From Flavobacteriales bacterium (lineage in GTDB: Bacteria; Bacteroidota; Bacteroidia; Flavobacteriales_E; Vicingaceae), in the NCBI GenBank assembly GCA_029262875.1, contig JAJCYO010000063.1, positions 1 through 36,873 of the forward strand: a stretch of 36,873 nt of DNA, given 5' to 3'. Under the pieces are notes generated by a model. The model was not told where the DNA came from. It searched no databases and saw only the letters and a list, made by a program, of their open reading frames with translations. The translations under genes were made by a program, and so were the position numbers. Below are positions 16,303 through 23,914 of the stretch, piece after piece; the first letter of the stretch is position 1, and every line of letters starts with the position of its first letter.

Positions 16303-18021
16303 TTATTTTTCCAATTGAGTTAGTTTTTCTAAAATAGTCTGTAATTGTTTCTTTAACTCGATGTTTTCTCTTTTTAATTTCTGAATTTCATTTCGATTGT
16401 ATTTTACTCCAGCTAATGACAATGTGGAAAGAGCATAAATGTCAACAGTTTTCTTATCCACACCCAATATATAATCAGGAGATTCATCAATGATAACACC
16501 TAAATGAGGAAATGGACGGTATTTTGCTTCATTATCTTTTTCAAGAACATCAGTCTCAACTTTAAATTTATAAAAAGAAGGTTTAAGTGCGTCAATATCA
16601 TTTATTACAGTTTCATAATTTCCATCTTCAACAGGAGTAATATCTCTTTTTAGCTCTCTTTGAGAAACTACATTAAATGAAGAAGCATGCATTCTCCACC
16701 AGTAAAGTGATGATGTTCCAACTTCCCCAAAGAATCCTGCATTTGGTAAAATTTTATGTAAATCACTTGTCGTACCAGCTTGGATGTATCCGTAAAAACG
16801 ATGTCTACCAACAGTACTTGAACCTAATTTAACATTTTGTAATGCATTAAGGGCAAATCCTGAACCTGAAGCAGATGCAATAATGGCATCTCCATTACCA
16901 CTCGTTTGGGCAATTACAGCGGCTCCGTTATTCCCACCATTAGTAATGCTAAATTCAGAGGCATTCCCTCCTGAACCAGTACTTGTTACCCGAACCCCAG
17001 CACCGAATGTCGCATGTGCAATATCAATACCATAGCCTGAACCACTTTTACTAATAAAAATACCATTTCCAGAACCGCCATCTTGTACTCTAAATGTAGC
17101 ACTTCCAGCACTTGAATTTCTTGTAATGTCAACAACAGATCCATTGTCATTTATAATAGAATTCCCACCAGTAGTAGAACTTGTAAACTTAATTACCCTG
17201 TTTGTTGTTCCATTAATATTTGCAGAACCAGCAGGTCCGGTAGCACCCGTTGCTCCCGCAGGACCAGTTAACCCAATAGGCCCAGCAGGCCCAGTAACAC
17301 CTGTAGCACCCGTTGCTCCAGTTAATCCGATAGGACCAGTAGCACCTGTTGCTCCCGTAGCTCCAGTCAATCCAATAGGACCAGCAGGACCAGTCAATCC
17401 AATAGGGCCAGCAGGACCAGTTAATCCAATAGGACCAGCAGGTCCGGTTAATCCGATAGGACCCGCAGGACCAGTAGCACCTGTTGCTCCTGTAGGACCA
17501 GTTAATCCAATAGGTCCAGCAGGTCCTGTAGCACCTGTTGCTCCAGTAGGACCAGCCAATCCAATAGGACCCGCAGGCCCTGTAGCACCCGTTGCTCCAG
17601 TAGGGCCAGGTGTTCCTGAATTTTCTGCATATTTTGCATAAGGCACACTTAGGAGCTCATTTACACCAATTTGAGTATAAGATGAGCCACCAGTTGGATC
17701 CATTTCAATTTTTAACCATTGGTTAGCAGTAGTCCAATTTATAGAAGGAAAAGTTCCGACAGTTGCAGTTCCGTTTCCAATTTCAAGGGTAAAAAGACCA
17801 AATTGATTGGTTGATAACGTATGAGTTTCTTCATAAATCAAAGGTCCAGTAGAGCTCCCTGTTAAAATACTAGCTTTAATACTAATGGGTTGTAAAATAA
17901 GTGCATTTCCAGATGCATCTCTTGCTACACCTTGATAATTCATAGCATTCGGTGTAGTTGCTTGTCCAAATGCACCAAATACCATTACAATAGATAAAAT
18001 AAATAATAAGTTCTTTTTCAT
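16303..18021 (-). CDS. Collagen-like (Gly-X-Y) surface protein with peptidase S74 chaperone tail
   Basis: A 572-residue exported protein. Signal peptide (1-20), an N-terminal domain beginning [15 protein letters not shown] that is common in Bacteroidota surface proteins (about 25-130), then 44 uninterrupted Gly-X-Y triplets (136-267) rich in GPAGPIGLT and GAT. After them come Gly/Ser-rich beta repeats (270-400), a peptidase S74-type domain (from about 450, SQRELKRDI at 453-461) and a C-terminal leucine-rich coiled coil (about 543-571). S74 domains are intramolecular chaperones of trimeric phage tail fibres that often cleave themselves off just before the Ser of this motif. A trimeric fibre is the natural inference. 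No T9SS sorting domain is present. The promoter carries the same upstream element as the divergent lipoprotein-SiaB-SiaC operon. Confidence 0.92.
   Translation of the reverse strand: MKKNLLFILSIVMVFGAFGQATTPNAMNYQGVARDASGNALILQPISIKASILTGSSTGPLIYEETHTLSTNQFGLFTLEIGNGTATVGTFPSINWTTANQWLKIEMDPTGGSSYTQIGVNELLSVPYAKYAENSGTPGPTGATGATGPAGPIGLAGPTGATGATGPAGPIGLTGPTGATGATGPAGPIGLTGPAGPIGLTGPAGPIGLTGPAGPIGLTGATGATGATGPIGLTGATGATGVTGPAGPIGLTGPAGATGATGPAGSANINGTTNRVIKFTSSTTGGNSIINDNGSVVDITRNSSAGSATFRVQDGGSGNGIFISKSGSGYGIDIAHATFGAGVRVTSTGSGGNASEFSITNGGNNGAAVIAQTSGNGDAIIASASGSGFALNALQNVKLGSSTVGRHRFYGYIQAGTTSDLHKILPNAGFFGEVGTSSLYWWRMHASSFNVVSQRELKRDITPVEDGNYETVINDIDALKPSFYKFKVETDVLEKDNEAKYRPFPHLGVIIDESPDYILGVDKKTVDIYALSTLSLAGVKYNRNEIQKLKRENIELKKQLQTILEKLTQLEK
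17221..17616 (-). repeat. Collagen-like repeat tract, 44 Gly-X-Y triplets
   Basis: The tract codes for 44 consecutive Gly-X-Y triplets without interruption. Within it a 27-base unit coding GPAGPIGLT recurs in tandem and alternates with GAT triplets, so the length is likely to vary between strains. Its complement gives a long proline/valine-rich open frame on the plus strand that is an artefact of the repeat. Confidence 0.95.
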
Positions 18022-18067
18022 AATTCAATTAATTTATATTTTGTTGTCTTTCTTTAGACGAATGGCA

Positions 18068-18127
18068 CAAAACTAAAGACTAAGGAAGCTTTGCTAAATA
18101 CAAAAAAAACAATATATCAGTAGTCAA
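18068..18127 (-). promoter_or_regulatory. Promoter of collagen-like gene: TTGACTACTGAT-N40-TAGTTTTG
   Basis: Read on the minus strand, TTGACTACTGAT occupies 18127-18116 and is followed after exactly 40 bases by TAGTTTTG (18075-18068), a perfect TAnnTTTG -7 box. TTTA lies 19 bases before that box as a weak -33. The ATG at 18021 is 46 bases downstream. Two other promoters in the window have the same element at the same distance, so it is probably an activator site rather than chance. Confidence 0.8.
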
Positions 18128-18255
18128 ATTTTATCATAAGTTTAAAGGATAGCTTAAAAGATAGATTTGATTAAAATGATATGTCAGATGTCAAGTCATC
18201 TGCATGAAATATATAGAGGGTAGTAGTTAATAAAAGAAGGATAATTCATTTAAGC

Positions 18256-18315
18256 TTGACTACTGATTTTGGAGAAAAATAGGTTTACGTAAACTCATTT
18301 TCATTTTTACTTTTG
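18256..18315 (+). promoter_or_regulatory. Promoter of lipoprotein-SiaB-SiaC-PP2C operon: TTGACTACTGAT-N40-TACTTTTG
   Basis: TTGACTACTGAT at 18256-18267 is followed after exactly 40 bases by TACTTTTG at 18308-18315, a perfect TAnnTTTG box. A TTTA 20 bases before the box is a weak -33. The ATG at 18337 lies 21 bases after the box, giving a leader of under 20 bases. The weak -33 with a fixed upstream element suggests dependence on an activator. Confidence 0.8.
18283..18294. promoter_or_regulatory. 12-base perfect palindrome GTTTACGTAAAC over the -33 region
   Basis: GTTTACGTAAAC is its own reverse complement and covers the TTTA that would act as the -33 element of the lipoprotein-operon promoter. 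A dimeric repressor bound here would block RNA polymerase. The other two promoters sharing the upstream element lack it, so it could add operon-specific control. The regulator is unknown. Confidence 0.4.
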
Positions 18316-18336
18316 CGAAAAATTATAGTATTAAAA

Positions 18337-19179
18337 ATGAAAAAAATAAATTTTTTAGCGTTTTTAGGATTGGTGTTATTCTCCTGCGAGCAACCCACTA
18401 ACACTCCTACTACAAATTGGGTTGTGCCAACTCAATATTTAGCAACGTTGTCATTTGACGGGATAGATTATTTTGATAATGGCGAAACTAATTTTCCAAT
18501 AACGTTTAACTTCAACCAAACACAAGATGCCAATATGGATGGTGTTTTTGATGTAGAAGATAATTTAGAGAACTTAGTTAGGTACTCCATAGGAAACAAT
18601 GTAATTGGTGCTGGACGAACTGGCTTGGCGAATAGAGGTATGAACAATCAAAGACCGAGTGTCTATTTTCATTTTGTAGAGACTTCAACACACTTTGTGT
18701 ATCAATATTGGTTGTATTATGCTGACAATAATTGGGCAAATGATCATGAGCATGATTGGGAAAAATACTTTGTTTATGTAAATGTTGCGACCAATCTACC
18801 AGAATACATAAAGGTTAGTCATCATGATGATTTTAATACATACAATTGGAGTCAACTTTCCTTAGATAATGGACATCCAATACTCAGTGCTGATGGTGGT
18901 TCTCATGCTATGAAAATAGGAGCTGAAGATGGGGTGACAATCAGGTATAACGGAGAAATTACAAAAAATAACGGAACACTAATTAATGGTGATCAGCAAA
19001 CAATACCCTGGGAAGTATATTCTGAAGACCCTAATACTTTAGGAATAATAAATTACACCGCTTTACCTGATACCTTTTTTTATGGAGACTCATTTTACAT
19101 AACAAACAATAACGAACTAAATGATGCAAGGTTAGCACCTTGGATGAGAAATGAATGGGGAAATCCACCTGTACCATAA
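18337..19179 (+). CDS. Lipoprotein of unknown function heading a SiaB-SiaC-PP2C operon
   Basis: A 280-residue protein with a lipoprotein signal: the hydrophobic stretch ends LVLFSC with the lipidated Cys at 17, followed by EQPTNTP. The start is the ATG at 18337. An in-frame TTG 24 bases upstream overlaps the -7 box and is not credible. I do not recognise the fold. Features seen are a calcium-site-like DANMDGVFDVED near residue 57 and many aromatic residues (YQYWLYYADNNWANDHEHDW near 125-145). It is 15 bases upstream of the SiaB-like gene, so it is cotranscribed with the switch genes. It could be a periplasmic or surface sensor for the module, or an output protein; the sequence does not decide. 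Confidence 0.75.
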   Translation: MKKINFLAFLGLVLFSCEQPTNTPTTNWVVPTQYLATLSFDGIDYFDNGETNFPITFNFNQTQDANMDGVFDVEDNLENLVRYSIGNNVIGAGRTGLANRGMNNQRPSVYFHFVETSTHFVYQYWLYYADNNWANDHEHDWEKYFVYVNVATNLPEYIKVSHHDDFNTYNWSQLSLDNGHPILSADGGSHAMKIGAEDGVTIRYNGEITKNNGTLINGDQQTIPWEVYSEDPNTLGIINYTALPDTFFYGDSFYITNNNELNDARLAPWMRNEWGNPPVP

Positions 19180-19194
19180 TTTAAAAGAATTATT

Positions 19195-19752
19195 ATGACA
19201 AAAACAATTGATGAAATATTCGGAATTCAGGAAAAGTTGATGGATAAGGATATACTGATAACATATAAAGGAGGTTTTACTAAAGACATCGTTAATTCTT
19301 TATTGTCAATCACAAAGAAAAAGTTACACGAACAAGTAGATGACTTATTGATAAAAAAGCGTGTTTATAACATTACCGTAGAGTGTCTTGAGAATATCTA
19401 CCATTATGGACAACATGTTCAAGTAGAAGGAGTAGAAAGAGAGTATAGTCCGATGGTTATTGTAGGAAAAAAGGAGAATGGCTTTTATATAACTGGTGGA
19501 AATTTAATTCCTACCAATGAAATTAATAAGCTTAAAAAACAATTGGATAAAATAAAATCTTTAAAAAAGCAGGAACTAAAAGAAGAACACCGAAAAGCTT
19601 TGATTAAAAGTTTAAATGTAGAAAAGAAAGGAGCAGGAATTGGATTAATCGATATGGCATTAAAATCAGGGAATTTGATTGATTATTATTTCAAAACCAT
19701 TGATGCTGATATATCCTTTTTTTTATTAGAAGTTAAGATAATAGAAAAATAA
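19195..19752 (+). CDS. SiaB-family protein kinase (GHKL/HATPase-like), second copy
   Basis: A 185-residue SiaB-type kinase. It has an N-box-like ECLENIYHYG at 63-72 (Glu63, Asn67, His70) and a glycine-rich KKGAGIGLIDMA at 144-155. It is clearly diverged from the copy at 332-910 but has the same layout. The middle contains a lysine-rich insertion (about 109-142), likely the lid over the nucleotide. The ATG is preceded by an A/T-rich stretch and there is no Shine-Dalgarno site, as usual here. It is five bases upstream of a SiaC-like gene and in an operon with a TPR-PP2C phosphatase, so the predicted reaction is phosphorylation of that SiaC paralogue. Confidence 0.85.
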   Translation: MTKTIDEIFGIQEKLMDKDILITYKGGFTKDIVNSLLSITKKKLHEQVDDLLIKKRVYNITVECLENIYHYGQHVQVEGVEREYSPMVIVGKKENGFYITGGNLIPTNEINKLKKQLDKIKSLKKQELKEEHRKALIKSLNVEKKGAGIGLIDMALKSGNLIDYYFKTIDADISFFLLEVKIIEK

Positions 19753-19757
19753 ATATT

Positions 19758-20168
19758 ATGGAAAGTCTCATCATTGAATCGACAGAATTTACTCCAACTG
19801 TGAGTTTAAATTTGAGTAATAAAGAATTCAGGATTAGTGGAGAATCACGTCCAGAAAATGCTAATATATTTTACACCTCCATTTTAAAATGGTTGGATGA
19901 TTATTATAATTTTCTTTATTGGCAAAAATCAAAAACTGATACAGAAGAGAATGAAAAGTTGTTCTTTGATTTTCAATTTGACTACTTTAACTCAACAACA
20001 GCAAAATTTATTTTGGACATATTAATGAGATTAGAAAAAATCCATAAAGATATCACGCCCATAACAGTTCGTTGGATTTATGAAGAGCCTGACATTGATA
20101 TGAAAGATGCTGGAGAAGAGTTTGAAGGAATTGTAGGTGTCCCATTTGAATATGTCATTGAGCTATAG
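19758..20168 (+). CDS. SiaC-family regulatory phosphoprotein, second module
   Basis: A 136-residue DUF1987/SiaC-type protein. The phosphosite region is YFNSTTAK at 76-83, equivalent to YFNTSSSK in the orphan copy; Ser79 or Thr80/81 are candidates. It is longer than its paralogues because of an insertion of about ten residues before this strand (YNFLYWQKSKTDTEENEK region, 50-67). The helix FILDILMRLEKIH and the acidic EEPDIDMKDAGEE tail follow the family pattern. It lies five bases after the SiaB-like gene and 25 before the PP2C gene. The phosphorylated and free forms probably have different binding partners. The partner is not in the window: no diguanylate cyclase is seen. Confidence 0.85.
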   Translation: MESLIIESTEFTPTVSLNLSNKEFRISGESRPENANIFYTSILKWLDDYYNFLYWQKSKTDTEENEKLFFDFQFDYFNSTTAKFILDILMRLEKIHKDITPITVRWIYEEPDIDMKDAGEEFEGIVGVPFEYVIEL

Positions 20169-20193
20169 CCTTTATTAACAAATAACCATCAAT

Positions 20194-22326
20194 ATGACTC
20201 TATTTTTAAAAAAGGGGTTCCTTATCATTTTTATTTTTTTACTATCTAATATTACTATCGCTCAGAACAAAGGGATAGATAGTTTAAAGAATGAATTAAG
20301 TATTGCTGTCCAGGATACTATAAAATATAAATTGCTGGGGAATATATCACTTAAATTATCCTCAATAAATCAAAATGAAGCAAAGAAATATGCAAGCGAA
20401 GCATTGATTATTTCAAAGAAGATTGATGATAAATTAATCATCGCAACATCATACAATAGGTTAGGAGTAATTGAGAATGCATTAGGAAATTATGATGAAG
20501 CATACTTGAATTATGACAATGCGATTAAAATACTTGAGTCTGAAAAATCGCAACCATTTTATGTTCTTTATGTTGAAACAATATTGAATAAAGGTATTGT
20601 TTATTTGAACCAGGGAGAACACGAAAAATCATTGAGTATTCTTTTTAAATCGTTAAAAGGTGCTGAGAATATAAATGATAAAATTGTTGCGGAAGAAAAG
20701 ATGGCAGCTGCATATACCAATATTGCAAATGTTTTTTTTCATCAACAAAAATTAGATGAAGCGTTAAAATATTTTTTGAAATCACTTGAATTAAGTAAAA
20801 AAAATAACAATCAATCTGCTGTTGCGACCACATTGGGTGGAATAGGAATTGTTTATGGATCTAAAAACGAATTAGATAAGGCGGCAGAATATTTTATTGA
20901 ACAAAGTGAAATAAATGAAGTCATCGGAAACAAACAAGGTGCCGCGACAGCCATAGGGAATTTAGGGATTGTCTACACTTACCAAGGGAAATTAGAGAAA
21001 GCGTTGGAGTGTCAACTTAAATCATTAGAGTATGGAAAAGAACTAGACGACAAGCGGCTTATTGCTTACGGGTACAACAATATTGGTCAGGCCCATTTTG
21101 CCTTAGCAAATAGAGACAAAGCGATAGATTATATGAATAAAAGTTTAGAGTTAGCCATAGAAATGAAACTGAGGTCATTAATATCGGATAACTATAAAGG
21201 AATGGCAGACATTTATAAAAATGCTGGACAATATGACCTGGCATTGGAATATTTAACTCAGTATATTGCTATTAAAGACACACTATTTAATGAAAAGAGT
21301 AATAAGCAAATAACTGAAATGCAAACAAAATATGAAACAGAAAAAAAGGAAACAGAAAATAAACTACTAACGAAAGATAACGCACTGAAAGATGCTCAAC
21401 TTAACAGGCAACAACTGATAACATTTGGTGTAGGAATTGTTTTAGTTTTAGCCCTTGGATTAACCGTATTGATTTTTATCAGTTACAAACGAAAGAAGAA
21501 AAATAATTTACTATTGGAACGAAAAAACATTGCGATAGAAAATCAAAAAAATGAAATAGAAAATAAAAACAGATTGATTACAGATAGCATTGATTATGCT
21601 AAAGACATTCAAGATGCCATCATGCCGTTAATCAGTAACATTAAAAAAGTATTTGCTGACGCTTTTATTTTTTACCAACCTAAAGATGTTGTGAGTGGTG
21701 ATTTTTATTGGTTTTATGAATCTAAAAATCATGTTTATTTATCTGCAATAGATTGTACGGGACATGGAGTTCCAGGGGCGTTTATGTCGTTAATGGGTTA
21801 TAACCTCATTGAAAAAATAGTGAAGCAGCAAAAAATTACGCAACCATCAAAAATTTTAGATGTTTTGAATGTTGCTGTACTTAAAACACTTAAACAAGAA
21901 AATGATGAAAATTCTGCAAAATATGGAATGGACATGTCTTTAGTGAAAATTGAAAAGGAAACGAAGAAATTAGAATATGCTGGTGCACACAATTCATTAT
22001 TCATTGTAAGAGACAATAACTTATCAGTAATAAAAGCAGATAAAGTAGCCATTGGGACAAAACGTCAAATGGAATCTAATTTTACAAACCATCAATTTCA
22101 ACTGAAAAATGATGATGTTATTTACCTCTATTCTGATGGCTATGCTGATCAATTAGGTGGTCCGAAAAGAAAACGATACTATTCATCTAAGTTAATGAGT
22201 CTGCTTACTGATATTAGCAAATCTTCAATGGAGATGCAACAAGAAACCCTTCAACAAACGTTTAACGACTGGAAAGGAAACATTGAGCAATTAGATGATT
22301 TATTAATTATTGGGGCTAAAATCTAG
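20194..22326 (+). CDS. TPR-repeat membrane SpoIIE-type PP2C phosphatase, SiaA-like
   Basis: A 710-residue protein. It has a signal peptide (1-23), about seven tetratricopeptide repeats (about 45-360, e.g. LGVIENALGNYDEAYLNYDNA), one transmembrane helix (about 410-430), a charged coiled coil (432-460), the linker DSIDYAKDIQDAIMP and a SpoIIE/PP2C domain (about 490-710). Catalytic motifs are intact: DVVSGD at 498-503, DCTGHGVPGAFMS from 520, SDGYADQ, and a QLDDLLIIG end. The TPRs lie outside the cytoplasmic membrane by topology, so they would sense a periplasmic partner. The phosphatase is expected to act on the SiaC-like protein encoded just upstream. It is the last gene of the lipoprotein operon. 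Its phosphatase half resembles that of the gene at 911-4066, but its sensor half is unrelated. Confidence 0.9.
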   Translation: MTLFLKKGFLIIFIFLLSNITIAQNKGIDSLKNELSIAVQDTIKYKLLGNISLKLSSINQNEAKKYASEALIISKKIDDKLIIATSYNRLGVIENALGNYDEAYLNYDNAIKILESEKSQPFYVLYVETILNKGIVYLNQGEHEKSLSILFKSLKGAENINDKIVAEEKMAAAYTNIANVFFHQQKLDEALKYFLKSLELSKKNNNQSAVATTLGGIGIVYGSKNELDKAAEYFIEQSEINEVIGNKQGAATAIGNLGIVYTYQGKLEKALECQLKSLEYGKELDDKRLIAYGYNNIGQAHFALANRDKAIDYMNKSLELAIEMKLRSLISDNYKGMADIYKNAGQYDLALEYLTQYIAIKDTLFNEKSNKQITEMQTKYETEKKETENKLLTKDNALKDAQLNRQQLITFGVGIVLVLALGLTVLIFISYKRKKKNNLLLERKNIAIENQKNEIENKNRLITDSIDYAKDIQDAIMPLISNIKKVFADAFIFYQPKDVVSGDFYWFYESKNHVYLSAIDCTGHGVPGAFMSLMGYNLIEKIVKQQKITQPSKILDVLNVAVLKTLKQENDENSAKYGMDMSLVKIEKETKKLEYAGAHNSLFIVRDNNLSVIKADKVAIGTKRQMESNFTNHQFQLKNDDVIYLYSDGYADQLGGPKRKRYYSSKLMSLLTDISKSSMEMQQETLQQTFNDWKGNIEQLDDLLIIGAKI

Positions 22327-22442
22327 TCTTTTTAATCATAATGTACTGCAAGTTTTCCCCCATAAAAACTATTGTTCTTTCAGTCATGTTATCAACTGGT
22401 TAAGATTAATAATTGAAAAAGTAGGAGCCAAATTATACAGTT

Positions 22443-22502
22443 TTGACTACTGATATAGGCAATAAGTTGATTTCCTTTTTTCCTATCTGCAATCTACTTT
22501 TG
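22443..22502 (+). promoter_or_regulatory. Promoter of propeller/type A cargo gene: TTGACTACTGAT-N40-TACTTTTG
   Basis: TTGACTACTGAT at 22443-22454 is followed after exactly 40 bases by TACTTTTG at 22495-22502. TTTC lies 20 bases before the -7 box. The ATG at 22519 is 16 bases after the box. The element, its spacing and its box match the two promoters at 18068-18127 and 18256-18315, while the bases between differ. Confidence 0.8.
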
Positions 22503-22518
22503 ATGCAAAGTAATTTTT

Positions 22519-23823
22519 ATGAAAGCACTTTTCAAACTCTTAATTGTAATTTATTCTATATCTCAATTTTCAACAGCAAAAGCTCAATCATGGTTTAATT
22601 TGGGGGCAGGAACGAACAATACTGTTTATGCAATGGTTGCAGATACAGTTAATGACTTACTTTACGTGGGAGGAAAGTTTACCACTGTAGGAGGAGGAGT
22701 TTCTAATTACATCGCAAAATGGGACGGGACAAATTGGCAGCAGATGGGAGCGAGTTTTAATGCACGAATATATTATTTAGGAGTATTGAATGGAGAATTA
22801 TATGCTACTGGAGATTTTACTATAGTAGACGGAGATACCGTAAATCATATTGCTAAATGGGATGGCGCTAACTGGCTTGGGTTTGGTTCTGGTGTTGATG
22901 GTACAGTATACACTGCAGAAATTTACAATAATAAACTTTATGTAGGAGGTTCATTTACCATGTCGGGAACACAATCTGTTTCAAAAATTGCAGTATGGGA
23001 CGGGAGTAATTGGACAGGCGTAGGAGGAGGAGCTAATTTAAAAATTAGGGTTTTAAAATCTTATAATGGAAAATTATATGCAGGAGGAGCTTTTACACAA
23101 ATAGGAGTTTCTTCAATAGATAGAATAGCTATTTGGAATGATACAACATGGTCAGGAATGGGAACAGGAATGGATTTTGATGTTTATGATATTGAGGTTT
23201 TTCAAAATCAGATCCATGCAAGTGGGTGGTTCAGCCCAACACCTGCAAAATACATTACACGATGGGATGGGGCGAGTTGGAACACGCTCTCCATTGGAAC
23301 GAATGCACGTGTTCCAGATATGGTGGTTCATAATAATGAACTATACATCACTGGAGCTTTTACAACAGCCGGTACCAATTCAGCAGATAGAGTTGCCAAA
23401 TGGAATGGTTCATCATGGAGTACATTAGGAACAGGGCTTCAAGGTGGCCCAACAGCAGAAGGATATGCATTGGCTGTTTTTAAAGGAAACCTATACGTAG
23501 CTGGAGAATTTACAACAGCTGGAGGAATTTCAACCAATAACATTGCTTATTGGGGATCTCCAGTTTCCGTTAACGAGAAATTGAAAAAATCAGGCTTTGG
23601 AATTTATCCAAACCCAGTAAGAGAAAAGATTACGTTAAACTTAGGCGAGAATAATACATTAATAGAATTGGTAGAGATTTATAATACTTATGGTAAAAGA
23701 GTATTGGCTCATTCAAATTTGATTACCAATGTATTAAGTTTAAATAATCTAAAAAGAGGAACATATTTTATAAAAGTAATAACTTCTTCTAAAAACTACA
23801 CTTCAGTTTTTATAAAAGATTAA
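22519..23823 (+). CDS. Seven-bladed propeller protein with T9SS type A sorting domain
   Basis: A 434-residue exported protein. The signal peptide (1-23) ends TAKAQ. Seven repeats of about 45 residues follow (24-350), each with the pattern W..(M/L/V)G.G....V.......N..LYVGG.FT..G....(I/V)A.WDG. Seven such units make a complete beta propeller. The C-terminus (about 355-434) is a type A sorting domain: FGIYPNPVREKITLNL, then VEIYNTYGKRVL and RGTYFIKV. This domain sends proteins through the T9SS, usually to be cut and either released or attached to lipopolysaccharide. The gene has its own promoter with the shared 12-base element, so it is predicted to be co-expressed with the lipoprotein-SiaB-SiaC operon and the collagen-like gene. 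Its ligand is unknown. Confidence 0.9.
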   Translation: MKALFKLLIVIYSISQFSTAKAQSWFNLGAGTNNTVYAMVADTVNDLLYVGGKFTTVGGGVSNYIAKWDGTNWQQMGASFNARIYYLGVLNGELYATGDFTIVDGDTVNHIAKWDGANWLGFGSGVDGTVYTAEIYNNKLYVGGSFTMSGTQSVSKIAVWDGSNWTGVGGGANLKIRVLKSYNGKLYAGGAFTQIGVSSIDRIAIWNDTTWSGMGTGMDFDVYDIEVFQNQIHASGWFSPTPAKYITRWDGASWNTLSIGTNARVPDMVVHNNELYITGAFTTAGTNSADRVAKWNGSSWSTLGTGLQGGPTAEGYALAVFKGNLYVAGEFTTAGGISTNNIAYWGSPVSVNEKLKKSGFGIYPNPVREKITLNLGENNTLIELVEIYNTYGKRVLAHSNLITNVLSLNNLKRGTYFIKVITSSKNYTSVFIKD

Positions 23824-23914
23824 CCCCCAAAGAAAAGGCTCATCAACAGATAATTAAATTTTGTAATACTGTTTGATTAACTGTATTTTTATTCCTAATA
23901 AAAGTATGGTAACA

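Larger units (their letters stand above)
18022..18336. other. Divergent regulatory region with two copies of a 12-base element in inverted orientation
   Basis: This 315-base gap between the collagen-like gene (minus) and the lipoprotein operon (plus) contains no credible gene. It holds two back-to-back promoters, each with the element TTGACTACTGAT exactly 40 bases before its -7 box. It also holds a 12-base palindrome overlapping the plus-strand -33 region. These are listed separately. The middle (18128-18255) is AT-rich and shows nothing further. Confidence 0.8.

Noticed and set aside
17126..17641. A 171-codon plus-strand frame rich in Pro-Val-Ala-Gly
   Set aside because: It is the complement of the Gly-X-Y tract of the collagen-like gene; the periodic codons keep the antisense frame open.
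18313..18336. TTG at 18313 as start of the lipoprotein gene
   Set aside because: It overlaps the -7 box TACTTTTG. The ATG at 18337 gives a proper lipoprotein signal with Cys17.
22351..22370. Inverted repeat AGTTTT...AAAACT after the TPR-PP2C gene as a terminator
   Set aside because: The stem is only six mostly A-T pairs with an eight-base loop, too weak to call an intrinsic terminator.
15832..22431. Nine-base match AGTAGGAGC upstream of the orphan siaC-like gene and upstream of the propeller gene
   Set aside because: Its distance to the -7 boxes differs (about 14 versus 64 bases) and it is absent from the other promoters, so chance is the simplest explanation.
23873..23914. TTG at 23873 as start of the unknown secreted protein
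   Set aside because: The ATG at 23915 (or 23906) gives a normal signal peptide directly; the upstream residues do not look like part of one.
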